A stretch of DNA of 64,000 nt. Origin: an uncultured Muribaculaceae bacterium (GTDB taxonomy: Bacteria > Bacteroidota > Bacteroidia > Bacteroidales > Muribaculaceae). Position 1 is the stretch's first letter. Every line of letters starts with the position of its first letter. The notes under the pieces were generated by a model. The model was not told the DNA's origin. It saw only the letters and a program-made list of their open reading frames with translations, and searched no databases. Positions 52,582 to 62,760 of this stretch are shown here, piece by piece. The position numbers and the translations under genes are program-made. The stretch is taken from NCBI GenBank assembly GCA_905233845.1, contig CAJOFH010000006.1:1-64000 (forward strand). Direction: 5' to 3'.

Positions 52582-55197
52582 ATGTTAACAGCAAAAGAAA
52601 TCAGAGAATCTTTCAAGAATTATTTTAAGGAACATGACCATCATATTGTTCCTTCGGCCCCAATGGTAATCAAGGATGACCCAACTCTCATGTTTACCAA
52701 TGCTGGTATGAACCAGTTTAAAGACATCATTTTGGGCAACAAAGAAGCTCAGTGGAAGAGAGTAGCCGACTCGCAGAAGTGTCTTCGTGTGAGTGGCAAG
52801 CATAATGACCTAGAAGAAGTGGGACATGATACTTATCATCACACAATGTTTGAAATGCTTGGTAACTGGTCGTTTGGCGACTACTTCAAGAAAGAGGCAA
52901 TAGACTTCTGCTGGGAGTACTTGGTCGATGTTCTCAAACTCGATCCTAGCATGATGTATGCCACCGTCTTTGAAGGTTCTCCAAGTGAGGGCTTGGAACG
53001 TGACAACGAGGCGGCAAGTTACTGGGAACAACACCTTCCAAAAGATCATATCATTAATGGTAGTCGCCATGACAACTTTTGGGAGATGGGCGATACAGGT
53101 CCCTGCGGCCCTTGCTCGGAGCTACATATCGACCTGCGTAGCGATGAGGAAAAGGCCACTGTACCAGGAGCAGAGCTTGTCAATAAAGATAATCCTCAAG
53201 TAATTGAGATTTGGAATCTTGTGTTCATGCAGTATAATCGCAAGGCCGATGGTTCGCTTGAGCCTCTACCCGCCAAAGTGATTGACACTGGTATGGGTTT
53301 TGAGCGCTTGTGTATGGCATTGCAGGGCAAAAAATCGAACTATGACACCGATGTTTTCCAACCACTCATCAAGAAGATTGGCCTTCTTGCAGGCAAGGTT
53401 TATGGCAAAGACCATGATATTGATGTGGCTATGCGCGTTGTTGCCGACCATGTTCGTACCATCGCGTTCTCCATCGCCGATGGTCAGCTGCCAAGTAATG
53501 CTAAGGCTGGTTATGTAATTCGTCGCATCTTGCGTCGTGCCGTGCGCTATGGCTATACCTTCCTCGGCTTCAAAGAAGCATTCATGCACTTGCTTGTTGA
53601 CACACTTATTGAGTCGATGGGCGACGCTTATCCTGAGTTGCCAGCCCAGTCTGACCTTATTAAGCATGTAATTAAGGAGGAGGAAGACGCTTTCTTGCGT
53701 ACTCTCGAGACTGGCATGAAGATGATAGATGGCGTGATTTCTAAGGCAAAAGCTTCAAACCAAACAGTGATTGATGGCGCAGTTGCGTTCACACTCTATG
53801 ACACCTATGGATTCCCTCTTGACCTCACCGAACTTATCCTAAAAGAAAACAACATGACTGTCAATAAGGAACAGTTTGATACTGAGATGGCAAAGCAGAA
53901 GCAACGTGCTCGCAATGCTGCAGCTGTTGAGGCCAGCGATTGGGTTGAGTTGCAAGAGGGCGTGACCGAGTTTGTGGGCTACGACCTTACAGAGTGTGAA
54001 ACCAAAATTTTGCGATATCGTCATGTGGTTCAGAAGAAATCAGAGTACTATCAGGTGGTACTCGCCAAGACACCTTTCTATGCCGAGATGGGTGGCCAAG
54101 TCGGCGACAAGGGTTGGCTCGTGTGTGGTGACGAGAAAATAGAAATCATCGACACCAAGCGCGAAAACAATCTGCCAGTCCACATTGTTAAGAAGATGCC
54201 TGCCGACCCAAGCGCCATTTTCGTTGCACGCATTGACACTGAGGCGCGTCGGGCGATTGCTTGTAACCATACAGCTACACACTTGCTTCACTATGCCTTG
54301 CGCCAGGTGCTTGGCAGTCATGTTGAGCAGAAAGGCTCGTACGTTGACGCCAATATGCTTCGTTTCGACTTCTCTCACTTCAAGAAGATGACTCCAGAGG
54401 AAATCCATGATGTGGAGCGCCTTGCCAATGCTTTGGTGCGTGAGGCTATAGTGCGTGAGGAGCATCGTGAATTACCAATTGCTGAGGCTCGTGAGATGGG
54501 TGCGATGGCGCTCTTTGGTGAGAAGTATGGCGACAAAGTGCGTGTTATCAAGTATGGCGATTCAGTTGAGTTGTGCGGTGGCACCCATGTAGCCAATTCA
54601 GGTAATATTGGAATGATAAAGATTGTGAGTGAGAGCTCAATTGCTGCAGGCATTCGCCGCATCGAGGCTATCACAGCAGCCAATGTTGAGGATGCCATCG
54701 ATAGCATAGAAGTCACTCTCAAGGGTATCAAAGAACTCTTCAACAATGCTCCTGATGTTATAGCTGCCATAAACAGATCAATTAATGAGAATGCAACTTT
54801 ACATAAACAAGTTAATGATTTCATCAAGGAGCGCGTGAAGATGCTCAAGCAGAGACTCTATTCCTCTTCGATTATGATTGGCGACATTGCCGTGCTCAAG
54901 CTTGAAGGTCCGTTTGAGTCAGATATCGTAAAGAGCCTTGCACTCTCCATCAAGAGTGACAGGCAGCCTCGAGTTGCATTTGTGGCAGCAACTCACATTG
55001 GAGATAAGCCTATGCTTACGATAGCGCTGAGCGACGATCTTGTAAAGGAAGGCAAGAATGCAGGTCAAATCATTCGTGAGGCAGCTAAGCTTATCCAGGG
55101 CGGTGGCGGCGGTCAGCCAGGCTTTGCTCAGGCTGGTGGCAAGAACGTTAATGGACTAGAAGCTGCTCTTGAGAAGATTATTGAACAATTATCTTAA
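52582..55197 (+). CDS. alaS: Alanine-tRNA ligase
   Basis: Class II synthetase charging tRNA-Ala. The aminoacylation domain ([41 protein letters not shown] seen as separate blocks) is followed by a tRNA-binding region, the editing domain with [17 protein letters not shown] and the zinc site [13 protein letters not shown], and the C-Ala domain ending [15 protein letters not shown]. Length 871 aa is standard. Followed after six bases by an ADP-ribosylglycohydrolase gene. Confidence 0.97.
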   Translation: MLTAKEIRESFKNYFKEHDHHIVPSAPMVIKDDPTLMFTNAGMNQFKDIILGNKEAQWKRVADSQKCLRVSGKHNDLEEVGHDTYHHTMFEMLGNWSFGDYFKKEAIDFCWEYLVDVLKLDPSMMYATVFEGSPSEGLERDNEAASYWEQHLPKDHIINGSRHDNFWEMGDTGPCGPCSELHIDLRSDEEKATVPGAELVNKDNPQVIEIWNLVFMQYNRKADGSLEPLPAKVIDTGMGFERLCMALQGKKSNYDTDVFQPLIKKIGLLAGKVYGKDHDIDVAMRVVADHVRTIAFSIADGQLPSNAKAGYVIRRILRRAVRYGYTFLGFKEAFMHLLVDTLIESMGDAYPELPAQSDLIKHVIKEEEDAFLRTLETGMKMIDGVISKAKASNQTVIDGAVAFTLYDTYGFPLDLTELILKENNMTVNKEQFDTEMAKQKQRARNAAAVEASDWVELQEGVTEFVGYDLTECETKILRYRHVVQKKSEYYQVVLAKTPFYAEMGGQVGDKGWLVCGDEKIEIIDTKRENNLPVHIVKKMPADPSAIFVARIDTEARRAIACNHTATHLLHYALRQVLGSHVEQKGSYVDANMLRFDFSHFKKMTPEEIHDVERLANALVREAIVREEHRELPIAEAREMGAMALFGEKYGDKVRVIKYGDSVELCGGTHVANSGNIGMIKIVSESSIAAGIRRIEAITAANVEDAIDSIEVTLKGIKELFNNAPDVIAAINRSINENATLHKQVNDFIKERVKMLKQRLYSSSIMIGDIAVLKLEGPFESDIVKSLALSIKSDRQPRVAFVAATHIGDKPMLTIALSDDLVKEGKNAGQIIREAAKLIQGGGGGQPGFAQAGGKNVNGLEAALEKIIEQLS

Positions 55198-55203
55198 TAT
55201 AAA

Positions 55204-56016
55204 ATGATAGGAGCAATAATAGGCGATACAATAGGCTCAATCTATGAGTTCAACAATATCAAGACTAAGGACTTTGAGTTCTTTGTCAATGGTATGAGGC
55301 CAACTGATGATAGTGTTCTCACCATAGCCACAGCTCACTGGTTACTGGACGAAGGTGAGAGTGGAGAGTACTATAAACATTATGCCAATAAATATCCACA
55401 TCCTCATGGAGGGTATGGACCAAGTTTCAAAAGATGGGCGTCATTCCCAAGCAGTTCTATTGCTCCACCTTATAATAGTTGTGGAAATGGAAGTGCTATG
55501 CGTGTGAGTCCTGTTGGGTGGGCTTTTGACAATGAGAAAGATGTGCTTGAGAACGCAAAGCGCTCGGCAGAGTGTACTCATAACCATCCCGAGGGTATTA
55601 AAGGCGCACAGGCTACTGCCTTGTGCATATTTATGGCCCGGAAAGGGGCAACAACTTCTGAAATTAAAGAGCGCATAGAGTTTGAGTTTGGTTATGACTT
55701 GTCTCTTGCCATCGATGAGATTCGTCCTCGTTATTCCTGGTATGGAATGGATAACTCTGGTTATAATAGTGTCACCTGTCAAGGGAGTGTACCTCAAGCC
55801 ATTTCTTGCGCTCTGCAAGCCAAAGATTTTGAGGATGCGGTTCGAAATGCTGTGTCAATTGGAGGAGATAGCGATACGATTGCCTGCATTGCTGGTGGTA
55901 TTGCCGAAGCACTCTTTGGCGTTCCTGATTGGATGATAGAAAAAGTTTTGCTGTTGCTCGACAAGAGTCAAAATGAAGTAGTGAATCGGTTTCGCTCAAA
56001 ATATTGTAACAAATAA
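55204..56016 (+). CDS. ADP-ribosylglycohydrolase family protein
   Basis: A 270-aa DraG/ARH-type enzyme expected to remove ADP-ribose from proteins or small molecules. Metal-binding motifs are complete: MIGAIIGDTIGSIYE, RPTDDSVLTIA and GGDSDTIACIAGGIAEALFG. Length is typical. It starts six bases after alaS, so it is probably co-transcribed, but the functional link is unclear. No matching ADP-ribosyltransferase gene is in the window. Confidence 0.92.
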   Translation: MIGAIIGDTIGSIYEFNNIKTKDFEFFVNGMRPTDDSVLTIATAHWLLDEGESGEYYKHYANKYPHPHGGYGPSFKRWASFPSSSIAPPYNSCGNGSAMRVSPVGWAFDNEKDVLENAKRSAECTHNHPEGIKGAQATALCIFMARKGATTSEIKERIEFEFGYDLSLAIDEIRPRYSWYGMDNSGYNSVTCQGSVPQAISCALQAKDFEDAVRNAVSIGGDSDTIACIAGGIAEALFGVPDWMIEKVLLLLDKSQNEVVNRFRSKYCNK

Positions 56017-56051
56017 AGAATAATATATTTTAAATCAATTATTTAATAATT

Positions 56052-56489
56052 ATGTTGAAAGAAATTTTAGCAATCTCGGGACGTCCCGGATTATACCGTC
56101 TGGTAAAATACGGTAAAAATAACATTATCGTTGAAAATATTATTGATAAAAAACGTGGCACAGCAAGTCAGCGTGACAAAGTGATATCACTCGCCGACAT
56201 CTCGATGTACACTGAGAGTGGTGACAAGCCACTGGGAGAGGTGCTTGAGGCCATAAAGGTAAAATATGACGCAAAGCCCTTAAATGCTGCCGACTATAAA
56301 GAGCCTGCCGCTCTTCAGGAGTTTTTCAAGGGTGTTGTACCCGATTTTGATGTTGAGCGTGTTTATAACACCGATATCAAAAAACTCGTCAACTGGTACA
56401 ATCTGCTTATAAATAATGGTTTTACTGATTTCTTGCCTAAAGAGGAAGAGAAAGAAGATGAAACCAAAGATGAGCCAAAAGCTGAATAA
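56052..56489 (+). CDS. DUF5606 domain protein
   Basis: A 145-aa cytoplasmic protein of a Bacteroidota-specific family. The conserved N-terminal domain is MLKEILAISGRPGLYRLVKYG then IVENIIDKKRG and VISLADISMYTESGDKPLGEV. The C-terminus is an acidic Lys/Glu tail. Function unknown. A strong hairpin follows 18 bases after the stop. Confidence 0.85.
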   Translation: MLKEILAISGRPGLYRLVKYGKNNIIVENIIDKKRGTASQRDKVISLADISMYTESGDKPLGEVLEAIKVKYDAKPLNAADYKEPAALQEFFKGVVPDFDVERVYNTDIKKLVNWYNLLINNGFTDFLPKEEEKEDETKDEPKAE

Positions 56490-56506
56490 AAATATTTAAA
56501 GTTAAT

Positions 56507-56550
56507 ATGCTCTAAAGATGTGTGGCTTAGATTGCACATCTTTAGGGCAT
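56507..56550 (+). promoter_or_regulatory. Long hairpin between DUF5606 and the C40 peptidase gene
   Basis: A 16-bp stem (56507-56522 with 56535-56550) with one G-U pair and a 12-nt loop. It ends nine bases before the C40 start codon and lacks a T run. It could be a terminator for the upstream gene or a cis-acting element controlling the peptidase. Confidence 0.5.
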
Positions 56551-56559
56551 TCTAATATC

Positions 56560-57195
56560 ATGAAGCGAATAACAGTATCATATCGTCACACATTATTTTA
56601 TATACTGCTAGCATTGGTAAGCACACTTGCGGTGTCGTGTGGTACTGTGAGGTCTATTGACTATAGTGAAATGCCCACGAATAGACACATGACCCCTGAG
56701 GATGTATGGGGGTCTGGGAAGAAACATGGGCGCGAATCACGCGACAAAGGTACTGTGTACCAGCAAGGCGATAATAGTATCGAGAAGTGGAAGAAACTGG
56801 ATATCAAATTAGGTCGACATGACAACCACATGCTTTATCGTGAGATAAAGAGCTGGCTTGGAACACCACACAAAGATGGGGCACACAAAAAGCATGAAGG
56901 TACCGATTGCTCGGGGTTCGTGATGGAGATTTACTATACTGTCTACAACATTAAGATTGAGCGCAACTCTGCACGCATTTTCACTCATAGCTGCTATGAG
57001 ATATCTCCTGAAGAATTGCGTGAGGGTGATCTTGTATTTTTCCATAATGGAAGTGGAAATAGAATAACTCACGTGGGTATTTATCTGAAAGATAATATGT
57101 TTGCCCATGCTTCATCGTCAAGGGGTGTTGTCATTGATGACCTCACTTCTCGTTATTATAGTGAACGCTTCTATGCTGCTGGCAGGGTGAAATAA
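56560..57195 (+). CDS. NlpC/P60 (C40) cell-wall peptidase, lipoprotein
   Basis: Cleaves peptidoglycan peptide bonds. The signal MKRITVSYRHTLFYILLALV ends in a lipobox with Cys27 (AVSCG), which decides the ATG at 56560 over an upstream in-frame ATG at 56518 that would overlap the hairpin. The C40 domain shows catalytic Cys in GTDCSGFVMEIYY, His in THVGIYLKDN and a third polar residue in FAHASSSRG. Length about 211 aa is usual for Spr/NlpC-type lipoproteins. Confidence 0.93.
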   Translation: MKRITVSYRHTLFYILLALVSTLAVSCGTVRSIDYSEMPTNRHMTPEDVWGSGKKHGRESRDKGTVYQQGDNSIEKWKKLDIKLGRHDNHMLYREIKSWLGTPHKDGAHKKHEGTDCSGFVMEIYYTVYNIKIERNSARIFTHSCYEISPEELREGDLVFFHNGSGNRITHVGIYLKDNMFAHASSSRGVVIDDLTSRYYSERFYAAGRVK

Positions 57196-57225
57196 AAATG
57201 TGTTAGATTCTTGTGTATACGAAAT

Positions 57226-57262
57226 AAGCGGAGATGGCTATATAAATTATCCATCCCCGCTT
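57226..57262. terminator. Hairpin between convergent genes
   Basis: A 12-bp stem with one mismatch (57226-57237 with 57251-57262) lies between the C40 peptidase and the regulator gene. T runs are weak on both sides. Confidence 0.5.
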
Positions 57263-57289
57263 AACTTGAGTTTTAGAGTGTTGCAAATG

Positions 57290-57577
57290 TCACTTTACAT
57301 CCAAGTAGTCTCGCAATGTGTTGACATATTCTTCAAACGCTAGTTTGCCAGCATCTGTGACGCTGCATGTCGTTAGCGGCTTTTTGCCTTGGAAGCTCTT
57401 CTCGACTTTGATGTAGCCAGCTGCTTCCAGCTTGTCGAGCTGCACACTGAGGTTTCCTGCCGTGGCTTGCGTCTGCTCTTTGATGTATACGAAACTCGCT
57501 TGCTCGCAATTCATCAAGATTGACATTATTGCCAACCGCAGTTGTGAGTGCAACAACGGGTTAAGTTCCTTTAGCAT
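57290..57577 (-). CDS. Winged-helix transcriptional regulator
   Basis: A 95-aa single-domain regulator of the ArsR/MarR-like HTH group that recurs next to small membrane proteins in Bacteroidota. The recognition region is ASFVYIKEQTQATAGNLSVQLDKLEAAGYIKV, here seen as two motifs, followed by the wing KKPLTTCSVTDAGKLAFEEYV. It overlaps the upstream membrane protein gene by seven bases, so the two are surely co-transcribed. Confidence 0.9.
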   Translation of the reverse strand: MLKELNPLLHSQLRLAIMSILMNCEQASFVYIKEQTQATAGNLSVQLDKLEAAGYIKVEKSFQGKKPLTTCSVTDAGKLAFEEYVNTLRDYLDVK

Positions 57578-58206
57578 TGCTTTTTGGCTTTAGCGTTCAA
57601 CACATGTCCAGGAATAATCATTGTGGCAACGAAGCACAGAATGAACAGCGGAATCACCCATGTGATAGTAAGTTTTACTCCTGACAGCACACAGCAAAGC
57701 ACAAAGGTCCCAGCCACCAGACTGAAGGCGCCGCCAGCAACCATCGACTTCTCTTGAAGAATGAAGCCTTGCATAGTTGAGCCAAATCCAGCCAGCAAAA
57801 ATGCGAACACGAGCATTACCTCCCAAGAGTCCTTGCCAAAGAACATGAATCCGATTGATATCAGAGTTCCCAAAGCAAACATCCAGCCAATTGTGCCCCA
57901 CAGATTGCTAGTTATGCGATCAACATAGGTGAACGGCTCTTTCTCGATACGGTCTTTGTCCTTGCGATTGATTACCATCATGCCTATGCCTCCCACGATC
58001 CAGATAAGGAACCACAGCCAGTTGCAGGCACGATTGCCACCTGTGAGCAATAGTGATACCCCCACAAGCAGCCCAACGATAGCACTCACGTAACCCCACC
58101 ATAGCAGCAAGTTTCCTTGACCGATGTGAAGGTGACGCTTGGTCTTGTTAATCATACTGGTGATTAACTCCAAACTCTCTTGATTGTTTAATCTCTTGTC
58201 TTCCAT
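57571..58206 (-). CDS. Five-helix membrane protein paired with the regulator
   Basis: A 211-aa membrane protein with five to six predicted helices (LLLWWGYVSAIVGLLVGVSL, WLWFLIWIVGGIGMMVI, IGWMFALGTLISIGFMFF, LVFAFLLAGFGSTMQGFIL, GAFSLVAGTFVLCC). The soluble N-terminus starts MEDKRLNNQESLELITSMI. I cannot name a function. It overlaps the following regulator gene, which probably controls this pair. Confidence 0.85.
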   Translation of the reverse strand: MEDKRLNNQESLELITSMINKTKRHLHIGQGNLLLWWGYVSAIVGLLVGVSLLLTGGNRACNWLWFLIWIVGGIGMMVINRKDKDRIEKEPFTYVDRITSNLWGTIGWMFALGTLISIGFMFFGKDSWEVMLVFAFLLAGFGSTMQGFILQEKSMVAGGAFSLVAGTFVLCCVLSGVKLTITWVIPLFILCFVATMIIPGHVLNAKAKKQC

Positions 58207-58359
58207 ATTTTCCTTACATAACTAAAATGGTGAATAAAAAGTTTGTTTAGATTTATAAATCCATTGCAAAGATAAAGTAGTTTATAATATAAACCAAATT
58301 TTTCACAAAGTTTTTTTGAAAAAAATGAAAAAACTACCAATTATAGTAGGATTTTTGAT

Positions 58360-58397
58360 AAAAAAAACGCTTCAGTGTGAAAATACAGAAGCGTTTT
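58360..58397 (-). terminator. Terminator of tRNA-Arg
   Basis: A 10-bp stem (58364-58373 with 58388-58397) is followed on the minus strand by a run of about eight Ts, just downstream of the tRNA. Confidence 0.8.
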
Positions 58398-58408
58398 GAC
58401 GATAAAAG

Positions 58409-58480
58409 TAGACCCATGGGGAGTCGAACCCCAATCGAAGGAACCGGAATCCTTTATTCTATCCATTGAACTATGGGTCC
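58409..58480 (-). tRNA. tRNA-Arg (anticodon CCG)
   Basis: The minus strand folds into a 72-nt cloverleaf: acceptor GGACCCA with TGGGTCT, discriminator A, anticodon arm AAGGA-TTCCGGT-TCCTT giving CCG, and T-arm TGGGG-TTCGACT-CCCCA. The 3' CCA is not encoded. Confidence 0.95.
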
Positions 58481-58556
58481 CAAAACAGAGGAACACATTA
58501 TTTATATATTTACAATGTTTTCCTCTAAATGCGGTGCAAAAGTAGTGAAATATTTG

Positions 58557-58564
58557 TATCTTTG
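58557..58564 (+). promoter_or_regulatory. -7 element of ung
   Basis: TATCTTTG matches TAnnTTTG, 32 bases upstream of the ung start. No clear -33 box. Confidence 0.45.
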
Positions 58565-58596
58565 CAAAAATCATTAATCTATTTTATTAAGTAGCC

Positions 58597-59259
58597 ATGA
58601 CTGTAAGAATTGAAGATAGTTGGAAACAAGAGCTTGCCGACGTGTGGGAGAAAGATTACTTTGTTAGACTCACTCAATTTGTGCGAGAAGAATACCGTAA
58701 TGGTCAAGTCTTTCCTCCTGGTCGGCAGATTTTTGCCGCCTTTGACGCTACTCCTTTTGATAAGGTGAAAGTGGTGATACTTGGTCAGGACCCTTATCAT
58801 GATGTGGGGCAAGCTAATGGAATGTGCTTTTCGGTAAATGACGGCATTCCTTTTCCACCTTCACTTCAAAATATCTTTAAAGAGGTGCATGATGATACTG
58901 GTGCTCCCATACCTACGAGTGGCGATTTGAGTCGCTGGGCGCGGCAAGGTGTTCTGTTGCTCAACTCGACACTCACTGTACAAGCACATCGTGCGGGCTC
59001 TCATCAGAATCGTGGTTGGGAGCTCTTCACCGATGAAGTTATAGCACATCTTGCTAATCATCGTGAGCACTTGGTGTTTATCCTCTGGGGCAGCTACGCT
59101 ATCAGGAAAGGATCATTTATAGATCGCACTCGACACTTAGTGTTGACATCTCCGCATCCGTCTCCTTTGAGCGCTTATCGTGGTTTCTTTGGAAACCATC
59201 ATTTCTCGCTTGCTAACGATTATCTTAGTCGTAATGGAGAGGAGCCAATTGTTTGGTAA
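58597..59259 (+). CDS. ung: Uracil-DNA glycosylase, family 1
   Basis: Removes uracil from DNA as the first step of base excision repair. The water-activating motif VVILGQDPYHDVGQANGMCFS is present near residue 60 (shown as two blocks GQDPYHD and ANGMCFS), as is the DNA-intercalation motif HPSPLSAYRG near residue 190. Length 220 aa is standard. Confidence 0.96.
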   Translation: MTVRIEDSWKQELADVWEKDYFVRLTQFVREEYRNGQVFPPGRQIFAAFDATPFDKVKVVILGQDPYHDVGQANGMCFSVNDGIPFPPSLQNIFKEVHDDTGAPIPTSGDLSRWARQGVLLLNSTLTVQAHRAGSHQNRGWELFTDEVIAHLANHREHLVFILWGSYAIRKGSFIDRTRHLVLTSPHPSPLSAYRGFFGNHHFSLANDYLSRNGEEPIVW

Positions 59260-59301
59260 TATTTTTTAGTGCCAAAAAGAAGATATTTTGTAAGAAATGC
59301 G

Positions 59302-59309
59302 TAACTTTG
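59302..59309 (+). promoter_or_regulatory. -7 element of typA
   Basis: TAACTTTG, 24 bases upstream of the ATG at 59334. It overlaps the N-terminal extension read from 59253, so that extension is not translated. Confidence 0.45.
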
Positions 59310-59333
59310 CAGTTTAAAAAAGATTTGATTCCT

Positions 59334-61151
59334 ATGCAGAAGATTAGAAATGTCGCCATAATTGCCCATGTGGATCACGGCAAGACCACTCTTGTAGATA
59401 AGATGCTCGCTGCCGGCAATCTCTTTCGCGACAATCAAGTGGTGGGCACGCAAATACTCGACAGCAATGACTTGGAGCGTGAGCGTGGCATCACCATTCT
59501 GTCTAAAAACGTATCAATCACCTATAAAGACTATAAAATTAACATCATAGACACCCCAGGTCATAGCGACTTCGGCGGGGAGGTGGAACGTGTGCTTAAT
59601 ATGGCTGACGGATGTTTGCTACTCGTTGACGCTTTTGAGGGTCCTATGCCGCAAACTCGCTTTGTGTTGCAGAAGGCTATTCAGATTGGTCTTAAGCCCA
59701 TTGTTGTAATTAACAAGGTTGACAAACCCAACTGCCGTCCCGATGAGGTACAGGAGGCTGTTTTTGATTTGATGTGCAATCTCGATGCTACCGAAGACCA
59801 ACTTGAATTCCCCACCATCTTTGGTTCGGCCAAGAACGGATGGATGAGCAATGATTGGCAAGAGCCGACCGATAATATTACAGCTGTTTTAGATGCAATA
59901 ATTGAACATATCCCAGCACCAATGGTTGTTGAGGGTGATGCTCAGATGCTTATCACTTCGCTTGACTACAATACTTATGTTGGACGAATAGCAGTGGGCC
60001 GTGTACATCGTGGCGAGCTTCGTGACGGTATGGACGTTGGTTTATGCAAAAAAGATGGAACTGTGGCCCGTCAACGCATCAAAGAACTGCGTGTTTTTGA
60101 GGGAATGGGTCAAAAGCATGTAGAGAGTGTGCAGTGTGGTGATATCTGTGCCATTATAGGTCTTGATGGTTTTGAAATTGGCGATACAGTCACTTGCCTC
60201 GACAATCCCGAACCCTTGCCACGCATCGCTATAGATGAGCCTACCATGTCAATGCTCTTTACGATAAATGACTCGCCTTTCTTTGGTAAAGAAGGAAAAT
60301 TTGTTACTTCTCGTCATATCCATGACCGATTGATGCATGAGCTTGACAAGAATTTGGCTCTTAAGGTTGAAAAGAGTGAGACAGAGGATGCGTGGATAGT
60401 GTACGGTCGTGGCGTGCTACACTTGAGTGTTCTCATTGAGGAGATGCGTCGTGAGGGTTATGAGCTTCAAGTTGGTCAACCCCAAGTAATCGTCAAGGAG
60501 ATAGACGGAGTGAAATGCGAACCAATCGAGACACTGACAATCAATGTTCCAGAGGAATACTCGAGTAAAATGATTGATATGGTGACACGTCGCAAGGGCG
60601 AAATGACATCGATGGAAACACAGAACGACCGCATCCACATGGAGTTCAAAATTCCATCTCGTGGCATCATTGGACTGCGCACAAATGTGCTCACTGCCAG
60701 TGCTGGTGAAGCAATTATGGCACACAGATTCTCGAGTTACGAGCCATGGAAGGGCGAAATAGTGCGAAGGGTAAATGGCTCGATTATAGCGATGGAGGGA
60801 GGTACGGCATTTGCATACTCAATAGATAAACTTCAGGACCGTGGTCGTTTCTTCATCTTCCCACAAGAGGAAGTATATGCAGGACAGGTCGTTGGCGAGC
60901 ATACCAAGGAGAAAGACTTGGTTGTTAATGTCACTAAGAACAAAAAGTTGACTAATATGCGTGCTAGTGGAGCAGATGAGAAGACCCGCATTATCCCTCC
61001 CATTGTATTCAGTCTTGAGGAAGCGCTTGAATACATAAAGGCTGACGAATATGTAGAAATCACCCCAGGCCATCTGCGCATGCGCAAGATAATCCTTGAT
61101 GAGATAGAACGCAAACATCAGGCAAAACTCAGGGGCGAAAGTGAAGAATAA
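59334..61151 (+). CDS. typA: Translational GTPase TypA/BipA
   Basis: Ribosome-binding GTPase involved in 50S assembly and stress adaptation. The start [20 protein letters not shown] gives the G1 motif and decides the ATG at 59334. Further G motifs are RGITILSKN (G2), [16 protein letters not shown] (G3) and [13 protein letters not shown] (G4). EF-G-like domains II, III and V are followed by the TypA-specific C-terminal domain ([23 protein letters not shown]). Length 605 aa is normal. Confidence 0.96.
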   Translation: MQKIRNVAIIAHVDHGKTTLVDKMLAAGNLFRDNQVVGTQILDSNDLERERGITILSKNVSITYKDYKINIIDTPGHSDFGGEVERVLNMADGCLLLVDAFEGPMPQTRFVLQKAIQIGLKPIVVINKVDKPNCRPDEVQEAVFDLMCNLDATEDQLEFPTIFGSAKNGWMSNDWQEPTDNITAVLDAIIEHIPAPMVVEGDAQMLITSLDYNTYVGRIAVGRVHRGELRDGMDVGLCKKDGTVARQRIKELRVFEGMGQKHVESVQCGDICAIIGLDGFEIGDTVTCLDNPEPLPRIAIDEPTMSMLFTINDSPFFGKEGKFVTSRHIHDRLMHELDKNLALKVEKSETEDAWIVYGRGVLHLSVLIEEMRREGYELQVGQPQVIVKEIDGVKCEPIETLTINVPEEYSSKMIDMVTRRKGEMTSMETQNDRIHMEFKIPSRGIIGLRTNVLTASAGEAIMAHRFSSYEPWKGEIVRRVNGSIIAMEGGTAFAYSIDKLQDRGRFFIFPQEEVYAGQVVGEHTKEKDLVVNVTKNKKLTNMRASGADEKTRIIPPIVFSLEEALEYIKADEYVEITPGHLRMRKIILDEIERKHQAKLRGESEE

Positions 61152-61189
61152 ACATTATTTTATTAACACCTAATTAAAATATCACTATT

Positions 61190-61774
61190 ATGAAGATTTT
61201 AATGAGAACATTAAGTGTTGTGGCTATGATTGCCATAATTGCAACAGCTTCGGCTCCACAAGCTCAGGCAAAAAAGAAAAAAAACCACAAAAAACAGGCA
61301 ATTGAGAATTTGTTGTTTGAAGGCAACAAGAAGCTTGAGTTTGGAGACTACGAAGAGGCAGTGAGAATTTACGAGATGGTTGACAAGAAAGGCGAAGTAA
61401 AAGGCACTCACAACCTTGCGTTATGTTATCAAGATGGAATGGGTGTACAGCAAGACTATTTCATGGCATTTAAACTTTTTGAGAAAGCTGCCAAGAAAGG
61501 TTATCGTGACTCACAAGAAGCCCTTGGTACCATGTACAAGAATGGTTATGGCTGCAAGAAGGACTACAAGAAGGCAATAAAGTGGCTAGAGAAGGCTGCC
61601 AATCAAGGCAGTAGTGACGCCATGTATCTCCTTGCATCATGCTATTACTATGGCCATGAGGAAAGTGGAGTCAAGATAGATATGAAAAAAGCAAGAGAAT
61701 GGATGATTCGTTCGGCCGAGTTAGGTAATGAAACGGCTCGAGACAATCTCCCAAAGTTGTTCCCAATGTACTAA
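61190..61774 (+). CDS. Exported Sel1-like repeat protein
   Basis: A 194-aa protein with a signal peptide (ending near APQAQA, residue 27) followed by a lysine-rich stretch. Three or four Sel1-like helical repeats follow, for example GTHNLALCYQDGMGVQQDY, SQEALGTMYKNGYGCKKDY and AMYLLASCYYYGH. Such repeats form solenoids that mediate protein contacts. The partner is unknown. It is 38 bases downstream of typA. Confidence 0.85.
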   Translation: MKILMRTLSVVAMIAIIATASAPQAQAKKKKNHKKQAIENLLFEGNKKLEFGDYEEAVRIYEMVDKKGEVKGTHNLALCYQDGMGVQQDYFMAFKLFEKAAKKGYRDSQEALGTMYKNGYGCKKDYKKAIKWLEKAANQGSSDAMYLLASCYYYGHEESGVKIDMKKAREWMIRSAELGNETARDNLPKLFPMY

Positions 61775-61802
61775 GTCTTTAGAACATTTTATATGATAAA
61801 AG

Positions 61803-61833
61803 CACCGCAAGTATTTATTACTTGCGGTGTTTT
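61803..61833 (+). terminator. Terminator after the Sel1 gene
   Basis: A perfect 11-bp stem (61803-61813 with 61819-61829), 5-nt loop and four Ts, about 30 bases after the stop. Confidence 0.8.
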
Positions 61834-61957
61834 GATTTAAAAAGATAATAAAATATTAATTGTGTTGTTAATCTCGAATATTATTACGATATTTGTAAAC
61901 TCATTCAGTTGGAGGTGCTTCAAGAATGTAATAATACACCTTGTTATAATATTTGTC

Positions 61958-62722
61958 ATGATTAAAAAAATTTTAGCAGTGATACTAATTTCTTTATCTT
62001 GCCTGTCATGCAACTCACAGCAGGCAAGTGGCGACAATTCCGCTATCAGTAAAGTACAAGATGATGTCTACACGACTCGTTCAGGGAAACATGTGACCTT
62101 CACCTTCATCAAGCATGCGAGTATAGAAATCAAGTATGATGGTCTTTCTATACAGGTTGACCCTGTGATTAAGTTGCAACCTGAGACTGACTATTCTAAG
62201 TTTGACAAATCAGCATTCATTCTTGTCACTCATGAACATTTCGACCACTTTGACAAAGAGGCAATAGCGACCTTGAGTGATGATAATACACGGGTCATCC
62301 TGAATAAACGTTGTGCCGAGATGCTTGGCAAAGGTGAGGCAATGAGTAATGGCGAGACCCTTAGGTTGCGCGACGACATTACACTAGAAGCCGTACCTGC
62401 TTACAACATTACTCCTGGTCATCTACAGTTCCATCCTAAGGGTCGTGACAATGGTTATGTTCTCGATGTTGATGGAGTGCGCATCTATATTGCCGGTGAT
62501 ACAGAGGACATCCCAGAGATGTCGCAGCTGAAAGATATTGACATCGCATTTTTACCATGCAATCAGCCTTACACGATGACACCTGAGCAGCTTTCTCGTG
62601 CTGCTCGCCAGTTCTCGCCCCGTGTTGTTTATCCATATCACTATAGCGAGACTCCAGTGGAGATAATTAAGAATCTCTTGAGCGACACTAAGATAGAGGT
62701 TAAAATTCGCGAACTGAAATGA
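61958..62722 (+). CDS. UlaG-like MBL-fold hydrolase, lipoprotein
   Basis: A metal-dependent hydrolase of the beta-lactamase superfamily. The signal MIKKILAVILISLSCLSCNS ends in a lipobox and decides the ATG at 61958; the longer frame upstream has no plausible start context. Metal motifs are complete: LVTHEHFDHFDKE, AGDTEDIPEM and YPYHYSETP. This zinc site resembles UlaG-like lactonases/hydrolases, but the substrate is unknown. The exported lipoprotein location is notable for this family. Confidence 0.85.
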   Translation: MIKKILAVILISLSCLSCNSQQASGDNSAISKVQDDVYTTRSGKHVTFTFIKHASIEIKYDGLSIQVDPVIKLQPETDYSKFDKSAFILVTHEHFDHFDKEAIATLSDDNTRVILNKRCAEMLGKGEAMSNGETLRLRDDITLEAVPAYNITPGHLQFHPKGRDNGYVLDVDGVRIYIAGDTEDIPEMSQLKDIDIAFLPCNQPYTMTPEQLSRAARQFSPRVVYPYHYSETPVEIIKNLLSDTKIEVKIRELK

Positions 62723-62760
62723 CTTTTAAATAGATAATTTTCAATAACAAACAATTTAAA

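Noticed and set aside
55204..56016. Toxin-antitoxin or nitrogenase-type DraG system
   Set aside because: No ADP-ribosyltransferase partner or nitrogenase genes nearby; only the hydrolase can be supported.
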